DNA from: Bacteroidia bacterium
Lineage (GTDB): Bacteria > Bacteroidota > Bacteroidia > Bacteroidales > UBA12481
NCBI GenBank assembly: GCA_026391235.1
Contig: JAPLDV010000196.1
Location: 1-5,086 of the forward strand
Direction: 5' to 3'
Length of the DNA stretch: 5,086 nucleotides
The notes beneath the pieces were generated by a model that saw only the letters and a program-made list of their open reading frames with translations, had not been told where the DNA came from and made no database searches. This document shows, piece by piece, positions 1 through 5,071 of this stretch (its first letter is position 1; each line of letters begins with the position of its first letter). The position numbers and the translations under genes are program-made.

Positions 1-120
1 AGGTGCAAGTGCAATAACTTTAAAAGGATCTTCCTCAATAAAGGGATCAGGCTCATTGCAACACGTTAGTAACGCTGCCGACAGAATTAAAAAACAAATT
101 ATCCGGATTTCGGTTTTCAT
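1..120 (-). CDS. Putative lipoprotein, N-terminal 40 residues only (gene runs off the window)
   Basis: An open frame starts at an ATG whose first base is position 120 and continues to the window edge without a stop. Its N-terminus is a typical lipoprotein signal: a short basic start (MKTEIR), a hydrophobic core at residues 7-18, and a lipobox-like LLTCC with the acylated cysteine at residue 20 or 21. What follows is acidic and proline-containing (NEPDPFIEEDPF), as in many Bacteroidota surface or periplasmic lipoproteins. No domain is visible in these 40 residues, so function is unknown. The gene lies downstream of the terminator at 264-300, so it probably has its own promoter in 121-263, but I found no clear TAnnTTTG box there and no Shine-Dalgarno near the ATG. 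The lipoprotein signal is seen directly; the rest of the gene is unseen. Confidence 0.7.
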   Translation of the reverse strand, partial: MKTEIRIICFLILSAALLTCCNEPDPFIEEDPFKVIALAP

Positions 121-263
121 AGCATTGAATTTAAGTGCTTTACGTTGAGATTCTCTCCTGAGGTCCCTCTTTGGTTATTATGTTTGACAAGATGTCACGG
201 GTCACATTCATGACCGGAAAGATAAAGGTTTTAGCTCTGAATATCCGCATGCTCAAGGCTCCG

Positions 264-300
264 GAAAATAAAAAACCCGGCAACTTGACATCGCCGGGTT
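264..300 (-). terminator. Rho-independent terminator of the NTF2-like gene
   Basis: Read leftward, a perfect 8-bp GC-rich stem (AACCCGGC at 274-281 paired with GCCGGGTT at 293-300) encloses an 11-nt loop. It is followed at once by a T-rich tract (TTTTTATTT, complement of 265-273). It begins 28 bp past the stop codon of the gene ending at 329, so it should end that transcript and separate it from the lipoprotein gene further left. Confidence 0.85.
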
Positions 301-328
301 CATTATCTATGGTCTGTTTGGTTTGGAT

Positions 329-1186
329 TTACTTTTTAGCCGGAGGTACAGCCATCTTTCTCAGGATGTTGATGATCTTCCATTGTCCGTCGATTTTGGC
401 CAGCTGGGCATAGCTGTATCCGGATGGGATAATCAGTTCGGCGAATGCGAGCCCGTCCATGATGTCGAGGACATTTACCTGGATATTCCATTTCTCCTTA
501 GGCTGGGCTCCGGTCTTTGCCCTCACGGCTTCCATAATGCTGCCAGCTGCATCCCTTTGAATGAAGGTCTTGCCTGTTGATGGAAGGGTGATCGGAGTGG
601 CCCGCCGGTATTCCGGATGGAGTACTTTTTCGATTCTGGGAACATCGCTGGTATAAATACCCTCGATGAAGTCGTGCACAGCCTGTTCGACGGCAGGTTT
701 TTCGTCATTCCCCTTAAAATCAGGCATTGGCGCACGGTTCGGGGAATCAGGCCCGAAGGTCCAGAGAACGTTCACGATTTTCCATTGCCCGTCGAATTTC
801 ACCATTTCCAGGTAATCATTGAACTGGGCGCTGGCTAATCTGGCACAAGCGACATTATCATTGATCTTGAAAACCGTCACGGTAATCTTACGCTTGGCTT
901 CTTCCACAAATCCGGCTTTGGCGCGTGCAGGTTCAACCAGTCCCGACCAGCTGGATATCATCAGGAATGTTTTACCTGTCTGCGGCATGACTACCGGGCA
1001 GATCTTGTTCAGGTCGGGATGAATGGCCTTTTCCATCCGGACGGGATCGCCTGAATACCAGCCATCTCCGTAGTTCAGTGCGGTTTCGATGATTGCTGCC
1101 GAATCGGCTTTAAGGTCGGTGGTGTTCTGTCCGTTCATGAATAATGATTGCAGGCAAAGTGCGGTAAGAATCAGAAATGATTTCAT
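329..1186 (-). CDS. Exported protein with two tandem NTF2-like / putative lumazine-binding domains
   Basis: The protein has 285 residues from the ATG at 1186. Residues 1-20 form a signal peptide (MKSFLILTAL, then a hydrophobic stretch to NGQ), so it is probably exported to the periplasm or beyond. Two related domains follow, about 27-145 and 161-277. Each has an N-terminal helix around (G)x(Y)xxD, then a HPDL/HPEY motif (56-59 and 190-193), a TGKTF segment (70-74 and 204-208), an E/AxRAK segment (86-90, 219-223) and a closing beta strand FDGQWKIVNV / IDGQWKIINI. This is the pattern of the SnoaL-like/NTF2 fold family often labelled putative lumazine-binding in Bacteroidota. No catalytic residue can be assigned, so the role is unknown; small-ligand binding is only a family-level guess. 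Starts at 1222 and 1207 are open in frame, but they put a polar stretch (MYNNNLK) ahead of the signal peptide, and the candidate promoter at 1222-1254 would lie over the 1222 start. The gene appears monocistronic, with its own terminator. Confidence 0.85.
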   Translation of the reverse strand: MKSFLILTALCLQSLFMNGQNTTDLKADSAAIIETALNYGDGWYSGDPVRMEKAIHPDLNKICPVVMPQTGKTFLMISSWSGLVEPARAKAGFVEEAKRKITVTVFKINDNVACARLASAQFNDYLEMVKFDGQWKIVNVLWTFGPDSPNRAPMPDFKGNDEKPAVEQAVHDFIEGIYTSDVPRIEKVLHPEYRRATPITLPSTGKTFIQRDAAGSIMEAVRAKTGAQPKEKWNIQVNVLDIMDGLAFAELIIPSGYSYAQLAKIDGQWKIINILRKMAVPPAKK

Positions 1187-1221
1187 TTTCAGGTTGTTAT
1201 TGTACATGTTTGACGATTTCA

Positions 1222-1254
1222 CAAAATATGGATACCAGGAAAGTTTATGCCAAA
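1222..1254 (-). promoter_or_regulatory. Candidate Bacteroidota-type promoter for the NTF2-like gene
   Basis: Read leftward there is a TTTG (1254-1251, the -33 position) followed after about 21 bases by ATATTTTG (1229-1222), an imperfect match to the -7 consensus TAnnTTTG (one base too few between TA and TTTG). Transcription would start near 1216 and give a leader of about 30 nt to the ATG at 1186. The -33 box and spacing fit; the -7 box is only approximate, so this is tentative. Confidence 0.35.
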
Positions 1255-1313
1255 ACGGTTATGGTTACAACGATCAGGGTAATGACGATTAAAATACTGA
1301 TAATAATTAACAT
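1245..1313 (-). CDS. Possible 22-residue all-hydrophobic peptide (very tentative)
   Basis: A minus-strand ATG (1313-1311) opens a 22-codon frame ending in TAA at 1247-1245. Every residue is hydrophobic or small polar: it begins MLIIISILIV and continues with I, T, L, V and A only, with no charge at all, so the product would be little more than one transmembrane helix. Sixteen bases before the ATG ends a 7-of-8 match to the -7 consensus (TAAACTTG, 1337-1330). The frame uses ACC, ATC, GTC and CTG codons, which is not simple AT-rich noise. Against it, T-rich DNA gives hydrophobic frames by chance, no Shine-Dalgarno is present, and its 3' end overlaps the candidate promoter of the next gene. I do not recognise a family. 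Confidence 0.2.
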   Translation of the reverse strand: MLIIISILIVITLIVVTITVLA

Positions 1314-1442
1314 GGCGTTTATAGTTTACAAGTTTATCCTATTGACAGTACTAATTTACGATACTCCGGATTATTTAAACCGTGGCATTTTACGGATGGT
1401 TGTTCTGGCTTAACGGAATGTATTTTTTTCTAGTGTTAAGGC

Positions 1443-1546
1443 ATTACCGGCACCCGCGGGGACGCATATTCGCGTCCGTAAGCATCCATCTGTTTGAGAA
1501 CAAATTTGGGTTCTCTTATCAATTGCCACTGGATTTAGAGCCTGTG
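1443..1546. repeat. Dispersed repeat, copy A (104 bp)
   Basis: This segment aligns without gaps to 4968-5071 in the same orientation, with 15 mismatches in 104 positions by my count (about 86% identity). The best-conserved core is CGTCCGTAAGCATCCATC and its flanks. Within the copy are two short hairpins: GGACGC/GCGTCC around 1460-1477, and GAGAAC/GTTCTC, whose arms flank AAATTTGG near 1496-1515. It lies between two leftward genes and has no reading frame of note. It resembles small intergenic palindromic repeats of the REP/MITE type; no transposase is nearby. The left long arm present in copy B is missing here. Confidence 0.8.
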
Positions 1547-1594
1547 AAATAATGCCGAAACCCCTGCCAATACCAAGGTGTTAAAATTATGTTG

Positions 1595-1614
1595 CCCCCG
1601 GCTTCAGCCGGGGG
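1595..1614. terminator. GC-rich hairpin just past the beta-propeller gene, possible terminator
   Basis: A perfect 8-bp stem (CCCCCGGC / GCCGGGGG) with a TTCA loop lies 21 bp beyond the stop codon of the leftward gene ending at 1636. Its position suits transcription termination. In the leftward direction it is followed by CAACATAATTTT, so the T tract is weak and delayed. It may instead, or also, be a copy of a common intergenic GC hairpin. The structure is certain; the role is inferred. Confidence 0.5.
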
Positions 1615-1635
1615 ATAATAATGATAATCAATGAA

Positions 1636-2853
1636 TTAATGGATCAACATAATCCCCCAAATAAATTTGGTTCCTTTAATGACAAACCCCTCTCCCAGGA
1701 GGATATACAAGTAAATTCCTTCATCAGCTGTTTCGCCTGTGGAGGTTGTTGCATCCCAAATTTCGGAGTACAAGCCCGGAGTCTGTAGCTCATCCACGAG
1801 CGTTGCAATTCTTTTCCCTGACGGGTCCATAATATTGAGCCGGATGTGACCCGCCCGACTTACTGAATACTGTATTGTGGTCGATACGGAGAACGGATTC
1901 GGAAAATTCTGACTCAATTGATTATCAGAAGGAAGGGGGCCCGGCTGATCGGTTGTTCCTGAGGGTTGAACGGGACACCAGGCGGGGTTTATCGACCGGG
2001 CATTGCCCGGTGAGGTGGTTAGGCGCTTCAGATCGCTGCCGTCTATATTTATGAGATATACTTCAATCGGCTGGCCAACTGACCCTTCAGAGTTGAAGGC
2101 AAGTTGGCTTCCATCGGGCGACCATCTCGGCATGCCTTCGTAACCGGGATTCATGGTTAACCGTATCGGGCGGGTGCCGTCGGCCTGCATGATGAAGATT
2201 TCGGGGTTGCCCATTCTTTCCGACATGAAGGCAATCTGGTTTCCGTCGGGCGACCATACCGGATTTAGATCAGTAGCGGGATTGGTTGTCAGTCGTTGCT
2301 CGCCGCTGCCATCAATACCAGATTTATATATCTCCCAGTTACCCGCTTTACCGGAGCAATAAACGAATTTAGAGCCATCAGGTGACCACATCGGCTGAAA
2401 TCCGTTTATTCCTGAAAAACGCTGGTTGCTGCCGTCGTTATTCATGATCCACACTTCATCGGTCCTACCTGGCTCGAAAGGATAAGAGCGGGTAAAAGCA
2501 ATTTTGACCCCGTCCGGCGACCATGAAGGCGCTCCGTCAAGAACCCCTGGTGCGGTGGTTAACCGCGTCAGGCCGGTCCCATCTGCGTCAAACAAATATA
2601 TTGACCAGGAAGTCTCTATATTCTGATATCCCACACTGACGATTTTTTTACCATCCGGTGACCATTCATAATGGTTAAGTCCGATGTTAGTTGTCAGAAT
2701 TAATTTGTTTTCGCTGCCATCCGGTTTGATCCCGTAAACAAAATAGTACGGCGACCGGTCGGGATCATTAAAACAATAGGCGATGGTTCCCTGCGAAAAG
2801 CATTTCGGAACCAGTAAAAAGAATCCCATCAGGATAATAAAGTACATTTTCAT
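1636..2853 (-). CDS. Secreted TolB-like beta-propeller (PD40/WD40-like repeats) with T9SS type A sorting domain
   Basis: The protein has 405 residues. Residues 1-21 are a signal peptide (hydrophobic IILMGFFLLV, ending CFSQ). Five WSPDG motifs at residues 64, 111, 156, 200 and 244, spaced about 44-47 residues apart, mark PD40 blades of a TolB-type propeller; a sixth blade ends in a degenerate WCP at 292. Blades share the pattern 'DGSxxxRLTTxPG...PxWSPDGxxIAF'. After a proline-rich linker (about 296-312), residues 313-400 match the C-terminal T9SS sorting domain: QNFPNPF, a strand-rich region with DPSGKRIATLVD, and EGIYLYIL near the end. The protein should cross the inner membrane by Sec and the outer membrane by T9SS, then be released or anchored at the surface. 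Such propellers usually bind proteins or glycans; the ligand is unknown, and unlike true TolB this one is not tied to a Pal/Tol operon. The start could also be the second ATG (2847); both give the same signal peptide. The last residues (FIWGIMLIH) differ from the usual basic end, a minor oddity. It is divergent from the kinase gene. Confidence 0.9.
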   Translation of the reverse strand: MKMYFIILMGFFLLVPKCFSQGTIAYCFNDPDRSPYYFVYGIKPDGSENKLILTTNIGLNHYEWSPDGKKIVSVGYQNIETSWSIYLFDADGTGLTRLTTAPGVLDGAPSWSPDGVKIAFTRSYPFEPGRTDEVWIMNNDGSNQRFSGINGFQPMWSPDGSKFVYCSGKAGNWEIYKSGIDGSGEQRLTTNPATDLNPVWSPDGNQIAFMSERMGNPEIFIMQADGTRPIRLTMNPGYEGMPRWSPDGSQLAFNSEGSVGQPIEVYLINIDGSDLKRLTTSPGNARSINPAWCPVQPSGTTDQPGPLPSDNQLSQNFPNPFSVSTTIQYSVSRAGHIRLNIMDPSGKRIATLVDELQTPGLYSEIWDATTSTGETADEGIYLYILLGEGFVIKGTKFIWGIMLIH

Positions 2854-2977
2854 TTTTTGAGTTTTATTTGCTGTACCAATTTAGAAAAGCCGGTTTTCAG
2901 TATGGTTTATCATTTTACAGATGGCAGATTTGACTAAACAAAATACATTTTGGCTGGATTGTCAGCTGCAATTCTTC

Positions 2978-3050
2978 AAACGGTTGGCTGATTCGCCGGA
3001 ATACACAGGCGATTTTACCTGATGTTGTCCGGCGATCCGTAGAACCGTTT
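2978..3050. repeat. Nested symmetrical palindrome in the divergent intergenic region
   Basis: Perfect 8-bp arms AAACGGTT (2978-2985) and AACCGTTT (3043-3050) enclose a second perfect 8-bp pair, TCGCCGGA (2993-3000) and TCCGGCGA (3028-3035). The gaps between the two pairs are 7 nt on each side. Inside that, CAGG (3006-3009) faces CCTG (3018-3021), nearly on the same centre. An additional outer pair, AAGCCGGT (2887-2894) and ACCGGCTT (3051-3058), brackets the region less symmetrically. The whole could form a cruciform or an RNA stem with internal loops, or be two-fold symmetric protein sites. It lies between the beta-propeller and kinase starts. Confidence 0.6.
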
Positions 3051-3094
3051 ACCGGCTTAATAAGTGAGTTGGTCTGACCGGCAAAGCAGTTGTA
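3044..3094 (+). promoter_or_regulatory. Phased LytTR-like binding motifs upstream of the kinase promoter
   Basis: Two 9-mers, ACCGTTTAC (3044-3052) and TGAGTTGGT (3065-3073), each match 8 of 9 positions of the LytTR/AgrA-type half-site [TA][AC][CA]GTTN[AG][TG]. They are separated by 12 bp, the spacing known for AgrA-type direct repeats. A third, weaker motif, GCAGTTGTA (3086-3094, 6 of 9), continues the register, so GTT occurs at 3047, 3068 and 3089, exactly 21 bp (two helical turns) apart. The last overlaps the place where a -33 box would be, and none is present. The regulator encoded at 4189-4914 is the obvious candidate binder. The spacing is seen; the binding is inferred. Confidence 0.4.
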
Positions 3095-3105
3095 CTAAAA
3101 TGAGC

Positions 3106-3113
3106 TACCTTTG
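3106..3113 (+). promoter_or_regulatory. -7 box of the kinase/regulator promoter
   Basis: TACCTTTG is a perfect match to the Bacteroidota -7 consensus TAnnTTTG. Transcription would begin about 3118-3121, giving a leader of about 16 nt to the GTG at 3135 or 64 nt to the ATG at 3183. No TTTG is found 19-21 bp upstream, so the promoter may depend on an activator at the motifs just upstream. Confidence 0.5.
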
Positions 3114-3134
3114 GCGAAATGAATAGAAAACAGC

Positions 3135-3815
3135 GTGCAAAAGACCGGAATTGAGATTTTAGCGAAGTCGTTCCCTAGCCGGATGACCTTTTGGACCTAT
3201 CAGTTAGTGGGATGGATCGGTTTCTTCATTTTTATGGTTGCCGGAGAAAAATTACGAATGGTCCAGAAAGGTGTTATTGACAATATATCCCCGGAAAAAC
3301 TCCTGTCGCTGGTTCTGTTTTGTGCATTGGGATGTGCTTTGTCGTGCGTTCTCCGGTTCATTTACCAGGATATCTATAAGAAGAACTATTCGGTTCCAAC
3401 TATCTTAGGATTTATATTGTTGTTCTCGGTCCTTTTCCAAATCATACATACACTGGTCGAACATCTGCTTTATGGCCTTATAGTTGACGGGAAGTTTTCT
3501 TATAAACTGGCCTACCTGACCTTTATGGCGTTTCTCAATCTGACGATTCCATTTGGCTGGAGCATATTGTATTTTGGTATTAAATATGGAAACGAATGGA
3601 TCCTGGAAAAAGAGCGGGCGGATAAAGCAAATTTACTGGCCCAGAGTGCTCAATTACAAATGCTTCGTTATCAGCTTAATCCGCACTTCCTGTTCAATTC
3701 TTTGAATTCTATCCGTGCCCTGATCAGTGAGGATCAGAAAGCATCAAGAGAAATGGTAACAGAATTGGCTGATTTTCTCCGGTATTCCCTGGTAAGCAAG
3801 AGCTTTGCCAATTGA
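3135..3815 (+). CDS. LytS-type sensor histidine kinase, N-terminal part of a frame-broken gene
   Basis: This reading frame has 226 codons and encodes the membrane sensor and phosphotransfer part of a His_kinase-family (LytS/YehU-like) sensor. About four membrane segments lie near residues 20-36, 56-74, 88-107 and 128-148, followed by a helical, probably coiled-coil linker (153-178). The phosphoacceptor motif is QLNPHFLFNSLNSIRALI with the histidine at residue 184. The second helix of that region ends in ELADFLRYSL (210-219). The frame then runs into a stop after SKSFAN. The rest of the kinase follows in another frame (3805-4176), so this is the first half of one gene, not a complete protein; alone it has no ATPase domain. 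The start is uncertain: GTG at 3135 is the first in-frame start after a stop at 3120, while ATG at 3183 (residue 17) begins just before the first membrane segment and may be the better choice. No extracytoplasmic sensing domain is visible; the signal is unknown. Confidence 0.85.
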   Translation: MQKTGIEILAKSFPSRMTFWTYQLVGWIGFFIFMVAGEKLRMVQKGVIDNISPEKLLSLVLFCALGCALSCVLRFIYQDIYKKNYSVPTILGFILLFSVLFQIIHTLVEHLLYGLIVDGKFSYKLAYLTFMAFLNLTIPFGWSILYFGIKYGNEWILEKERADKANLLAQSAQLQMLRYQLNPHFLFNSLNSIRALISEDQKASREMVTELADFLRYSLVSKSFAN

Positions 3816-3822
3816 GGAAAAA
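3796..3822 (+). other. Deletion/frameshift junction inside the kinase gene
   Basis: The reading frame moves from codons starting at multiples of 3 (3135 frame) to codons one base later (3805 frame) around GCCAATTGAGGAA. Restoring one frame needs 2 mod 3 extra bases, which fits a loss of about 59 or 62 bp; that is also the number suggested by the missing residues. PIEE in the second frame resembles both the VPxEEE segment normally just after the phosphotransfer helices and the RFEEKL segment before the ATPase domain, so a deletion between similar GAGGAA stretches is plausible. The exact ends cannot be set from this sequence alone. Confidence 0.7.
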
Positions 3823-4176
3823 CTGGTCACCACCATCGAAGTCGACCCCGATGCGGAGGAATTCCCGGTACTGAGCTTTCTGCTGAATCCCCTGGTTGAA
3901 AATGCGGTTAAGTATGGAATGCTTACCAGTCCCATGCCATTGAGAATCACCATAAAGTCGACCATTCTTAACGATATGCTGGGAATCATCGTCAGTAATA
4001 CAGGGAAATGGAAGAAGCCGACAACCGAACTCAACCCGATGAGTACCGGAACCGGCCTCGGTAATATCAGACTGCGCCTGGAAAATGCATTTCCCGGACG
4101 TCATTTGTTTGAAATCGGCGAGGTTGGGGATTCGGTTGTGGCCAGGATTGAAATCCGAAGGTTAAAAACAGACTAA
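3805..4176 (+). CDS. LytS-type sensor histidine kinase, C-terminal ATPase part of the frame-broken gene
   Basis: This frame continues the kinase. It carries the HATPase domain with the N box NPLVENAVKYGM (residues about 30-41), an SNTGKW segment in the place of the G1 box, and the G2 box TGTGLGNIRLRLENAF. It ends in a strand-rich tail and stops 12 bp before the regulator gene. The nominal start (TTG at 3805) overlaps the end of the first frame and is probably not a real start; no ribosome binding site is visible. In this family about 30 residues normally lie between FLRYSL and RFEEKL, including a conserved ...YLxIExxRF stretch; here only about 12 codons remain. So the break is not a one-base slip: around 20 residues, about 60 bp, appear to be missing. 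The ATPase motifs themselves look intact, which suggests a recent event or a sequence error. Confidence 0.85.
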   Translation: MPIEEKLVTTIEVDPDAEEFPVLSFLLNPLVENAVKYGMLTSPMPLRITIKSTILNDMLGIIVSNTGKWKKPTTELNPMSTGTGLGNIRLRLENAFPGRHLFEIGEVGDSVVARIEIRRLKTD

Positions 4177-4188
4177 TTCCATCCGGAT

Positions 4189-4914
4189 ATGGACAAAAAG
4201 CTTTCAGCAATTCTGGTCGATGATGAGCGGCTGGCCCGCAAGGATCTCCGGTTGATGCTCAATGAATTCAAAACCATCGAGATCATCGGAGAAGCTGATC
4301 ATTCAGCAACAGCTATCAGTTTGATCGAACAGACCGATCCGGATTTAATCTTTCTTGATATTCAAATGCCTGGTGAATCGGGCTTTGAGATGCTGGAGAA
4401 AGTAAAAACCAGAGCTAAGATTATTTTTGTTACCGCCTTCGATGAATATGCCATCCGGGCGTTTGAAGTGAATGCACTGGATTACCTGCTGAAACCGGTG
4501 AGTCCGGCTCGATTGAAAGCCACCATCGACCGGTTGTTTGAAAAACCGGAAGAACCCCCGGTGGTGCGTAAAAGGCTGACCCGCGACGATCGGTTGTTCA
4601 TCTTGTTTGGATCGGGTTATAAATTCATCAGGATTAATACGATACTATATATCGCATCCTCAGGCGATTATTCCGAAGTTCATCTTTCTGATGGGCTGAG
4701 AGGCCTGACCAACCGCAGCATGCAGGAGTGGGAAGAGCGTTTGCCGGAAAGCACCTTTTGCCGGATACACCGTTCAACCATTATAAATCTTGATTTTGTT
4801 ATAAAAGTGGAAGAATGGTTTAACAGTACTTTCCGGGTTTCGATTCAGGGTGTTAAGGAGCCGTTTATAATGAGCAGGCGGTATGCAAGCCATATTAAAG
4901 CGAAGATGGGGTGA
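4189..4914 (+). CDS. LytTR-family response regulator
   Basis: The protein has 241 residues, the usual length for the family. Residues 1-118 are a receiver domain with all key residues: acidic D11, D12 and E13, phosphoacceptor D57 in FLDIQMPG, T82 in FVTAF, and K102 in LLKPV. A short proline-rich linker (119-125) leads to a LytTR DNA-binding domain (about 136-238), recognised by GDYSEVH (159-165), the signature F190-x-R-I-H-R-S (FCRIHRSTIIN) and the closing SRRYASHIK. It should be phosphorylated by the kinase encoded 12 bp upstream and bind direct repeats at promoters as a dimer; candidate sites lie at 3044-3094. It is read with the kinase in one transcript. No Shine-Dalgarno is visible, which is usual in Bacteroidota. 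Unlike the kinase, this gene is complete, so it may act without phosphorylation by its own partner or with another kinase. No gene name is assigned. Confidence 0.95.
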   Translation: MDKKLSAILVDDERLARKDLRLMLNEFKTIEIIGEADHSATAISLIEQTDPDLIFLDIQMPGESGFEMLEKVKTRAKIIFVTAFDEYAIRAFEVNALDYLLKPVSPARLKATIDRLFEKPEEPPVVRKRLTRDDRLFILFGSGYKFIRINTILYIASSGDYSEVHLSDGLRGLTNRSMQEWEERLPESTFCRIHRSTIINLDFVIKVEEWFNSTFRVSIQGVKEPFIMSRRYASHIKAKMG

Positions 4915-4938
4915 GGAGGTTAATAATCACCCGATGCA

Positions 4939-5002
4939 GGAACGCAATTGTGCGTCCCTACCATTGAATTACCGGTATCCGTAGGGACGAATATTTGCGT
5001 CC
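4939..5002. repeat. Long imperfect hairpin at the left end of repeat copy B
   Basis: Arms ACGCAATTGTGCGTCCCTAC (4942-4961) and GTAGGGACGAATATTTGCGT (4981-5000) pair at 17 of 20 positions across a 19-nt loop. The stem can be extended by two more G-C pairs with a one-base bulge. The loop contains the palindrome TACCGGTA. It begins 27 bp after the regulator stop and could end the operon transcript, but it has no following T tract. It overlaps the dispersed repeat, of which the right arm is part. Confidence 0.7.
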
Positions 5003-5071
5003 GTAAGCATCCATCTGTTTTAGAGCCAATTTGGGTTCTGGTATCAAGTGCCACTAGATTGAGAGCCAGTG
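4968..5071. repeat. Dispersed repeat, copy B (104 bp)
   Basis: This is the second copy of the repeat at 1443-1546, in direct orientation, 3,525 bp away and about 86% identical with no gaps. It lies just after the response regulator gene. The inner hairpin is kept: AGAGCC (5023-5028 region) faces GGTTCT, and the paired positions changed relative to copy A in ways that mostly keep pairing (G-C to T-G, A-T to G-T). Similarity fades after 5071, where the sequences diverge, so the right boundary seems to be near there; the window ends 15 bp later. Confidence 0.8.

Larger units (their letters stand above)
1187..1635. other. Gene-poor intergenic region between two leftward genes
   Basis: About 450 bp separate the signal-peptide start of the NTF2-like gene from the stop of the beta-propeller gene. 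The stretch is AT-rich at 1240-1435. It contains a candidate promoter (1222-1254), a 22-codon hydrophobic reading frame on the minus strand (1245-1313), one copy of the dispersed repeat (1443-1546) and a GC-rich hairpin (1595-1614). No tRNA-like fold or conventional-length gene is visible. The open frames on the plus strand here use AT-rich codons and have no start signals I trust. Confidence 0.7.

Noticed and set aside
617..1022. Plus-strand open frames inside the NTF2-like gene
   Set aside because: They are complementary-strand frames of a gene with clear domain structure and a signal peptide; their translations look like no protein family.
1261..1413. Plus-strand frame with a hydrophobic stretch (IKILIIINMAFIVYKF)
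   Set aside because: It lies in AT-rich intergenic DNA where such frames arise by chance, has no ribosome binding site or promoter, and is antisense to the minus-strand frame at 1245-1313.
3119..3154. ATG at 3119 as start of the kinase
   Set aside because: It is in another frame and stops after 11 codons (MNRKQRAKDRN); it also coincides with the expected transcription start.
3796..3822. Programmed ribosomal frameshift joining the two kinase frames
   Set aside because: No slippery heptamer is visible, and about 20 conserved residues would still be missing after a shift.
3724..4104. Minus-strand open frames across the kinase
   Set aside because: The opposite strand encodes recognisable His-box and ATPase motifs; these frames are shadows of it.
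3805..4176. A stand-alone small ATPase gene starting at TTG 3805
   Set aside because: The sequence continues the upstream kinase, lacks its own start signals and overlaps the upstream frame; a broken single gene explains it better.
1443..5071. Composite transposon or integrative element bounded by the two repeats
   Set aside because: The enclosed genes are ordinary chromosomal types, there is no transposase or integrase, and the repeats are direct and only about 86% identical.
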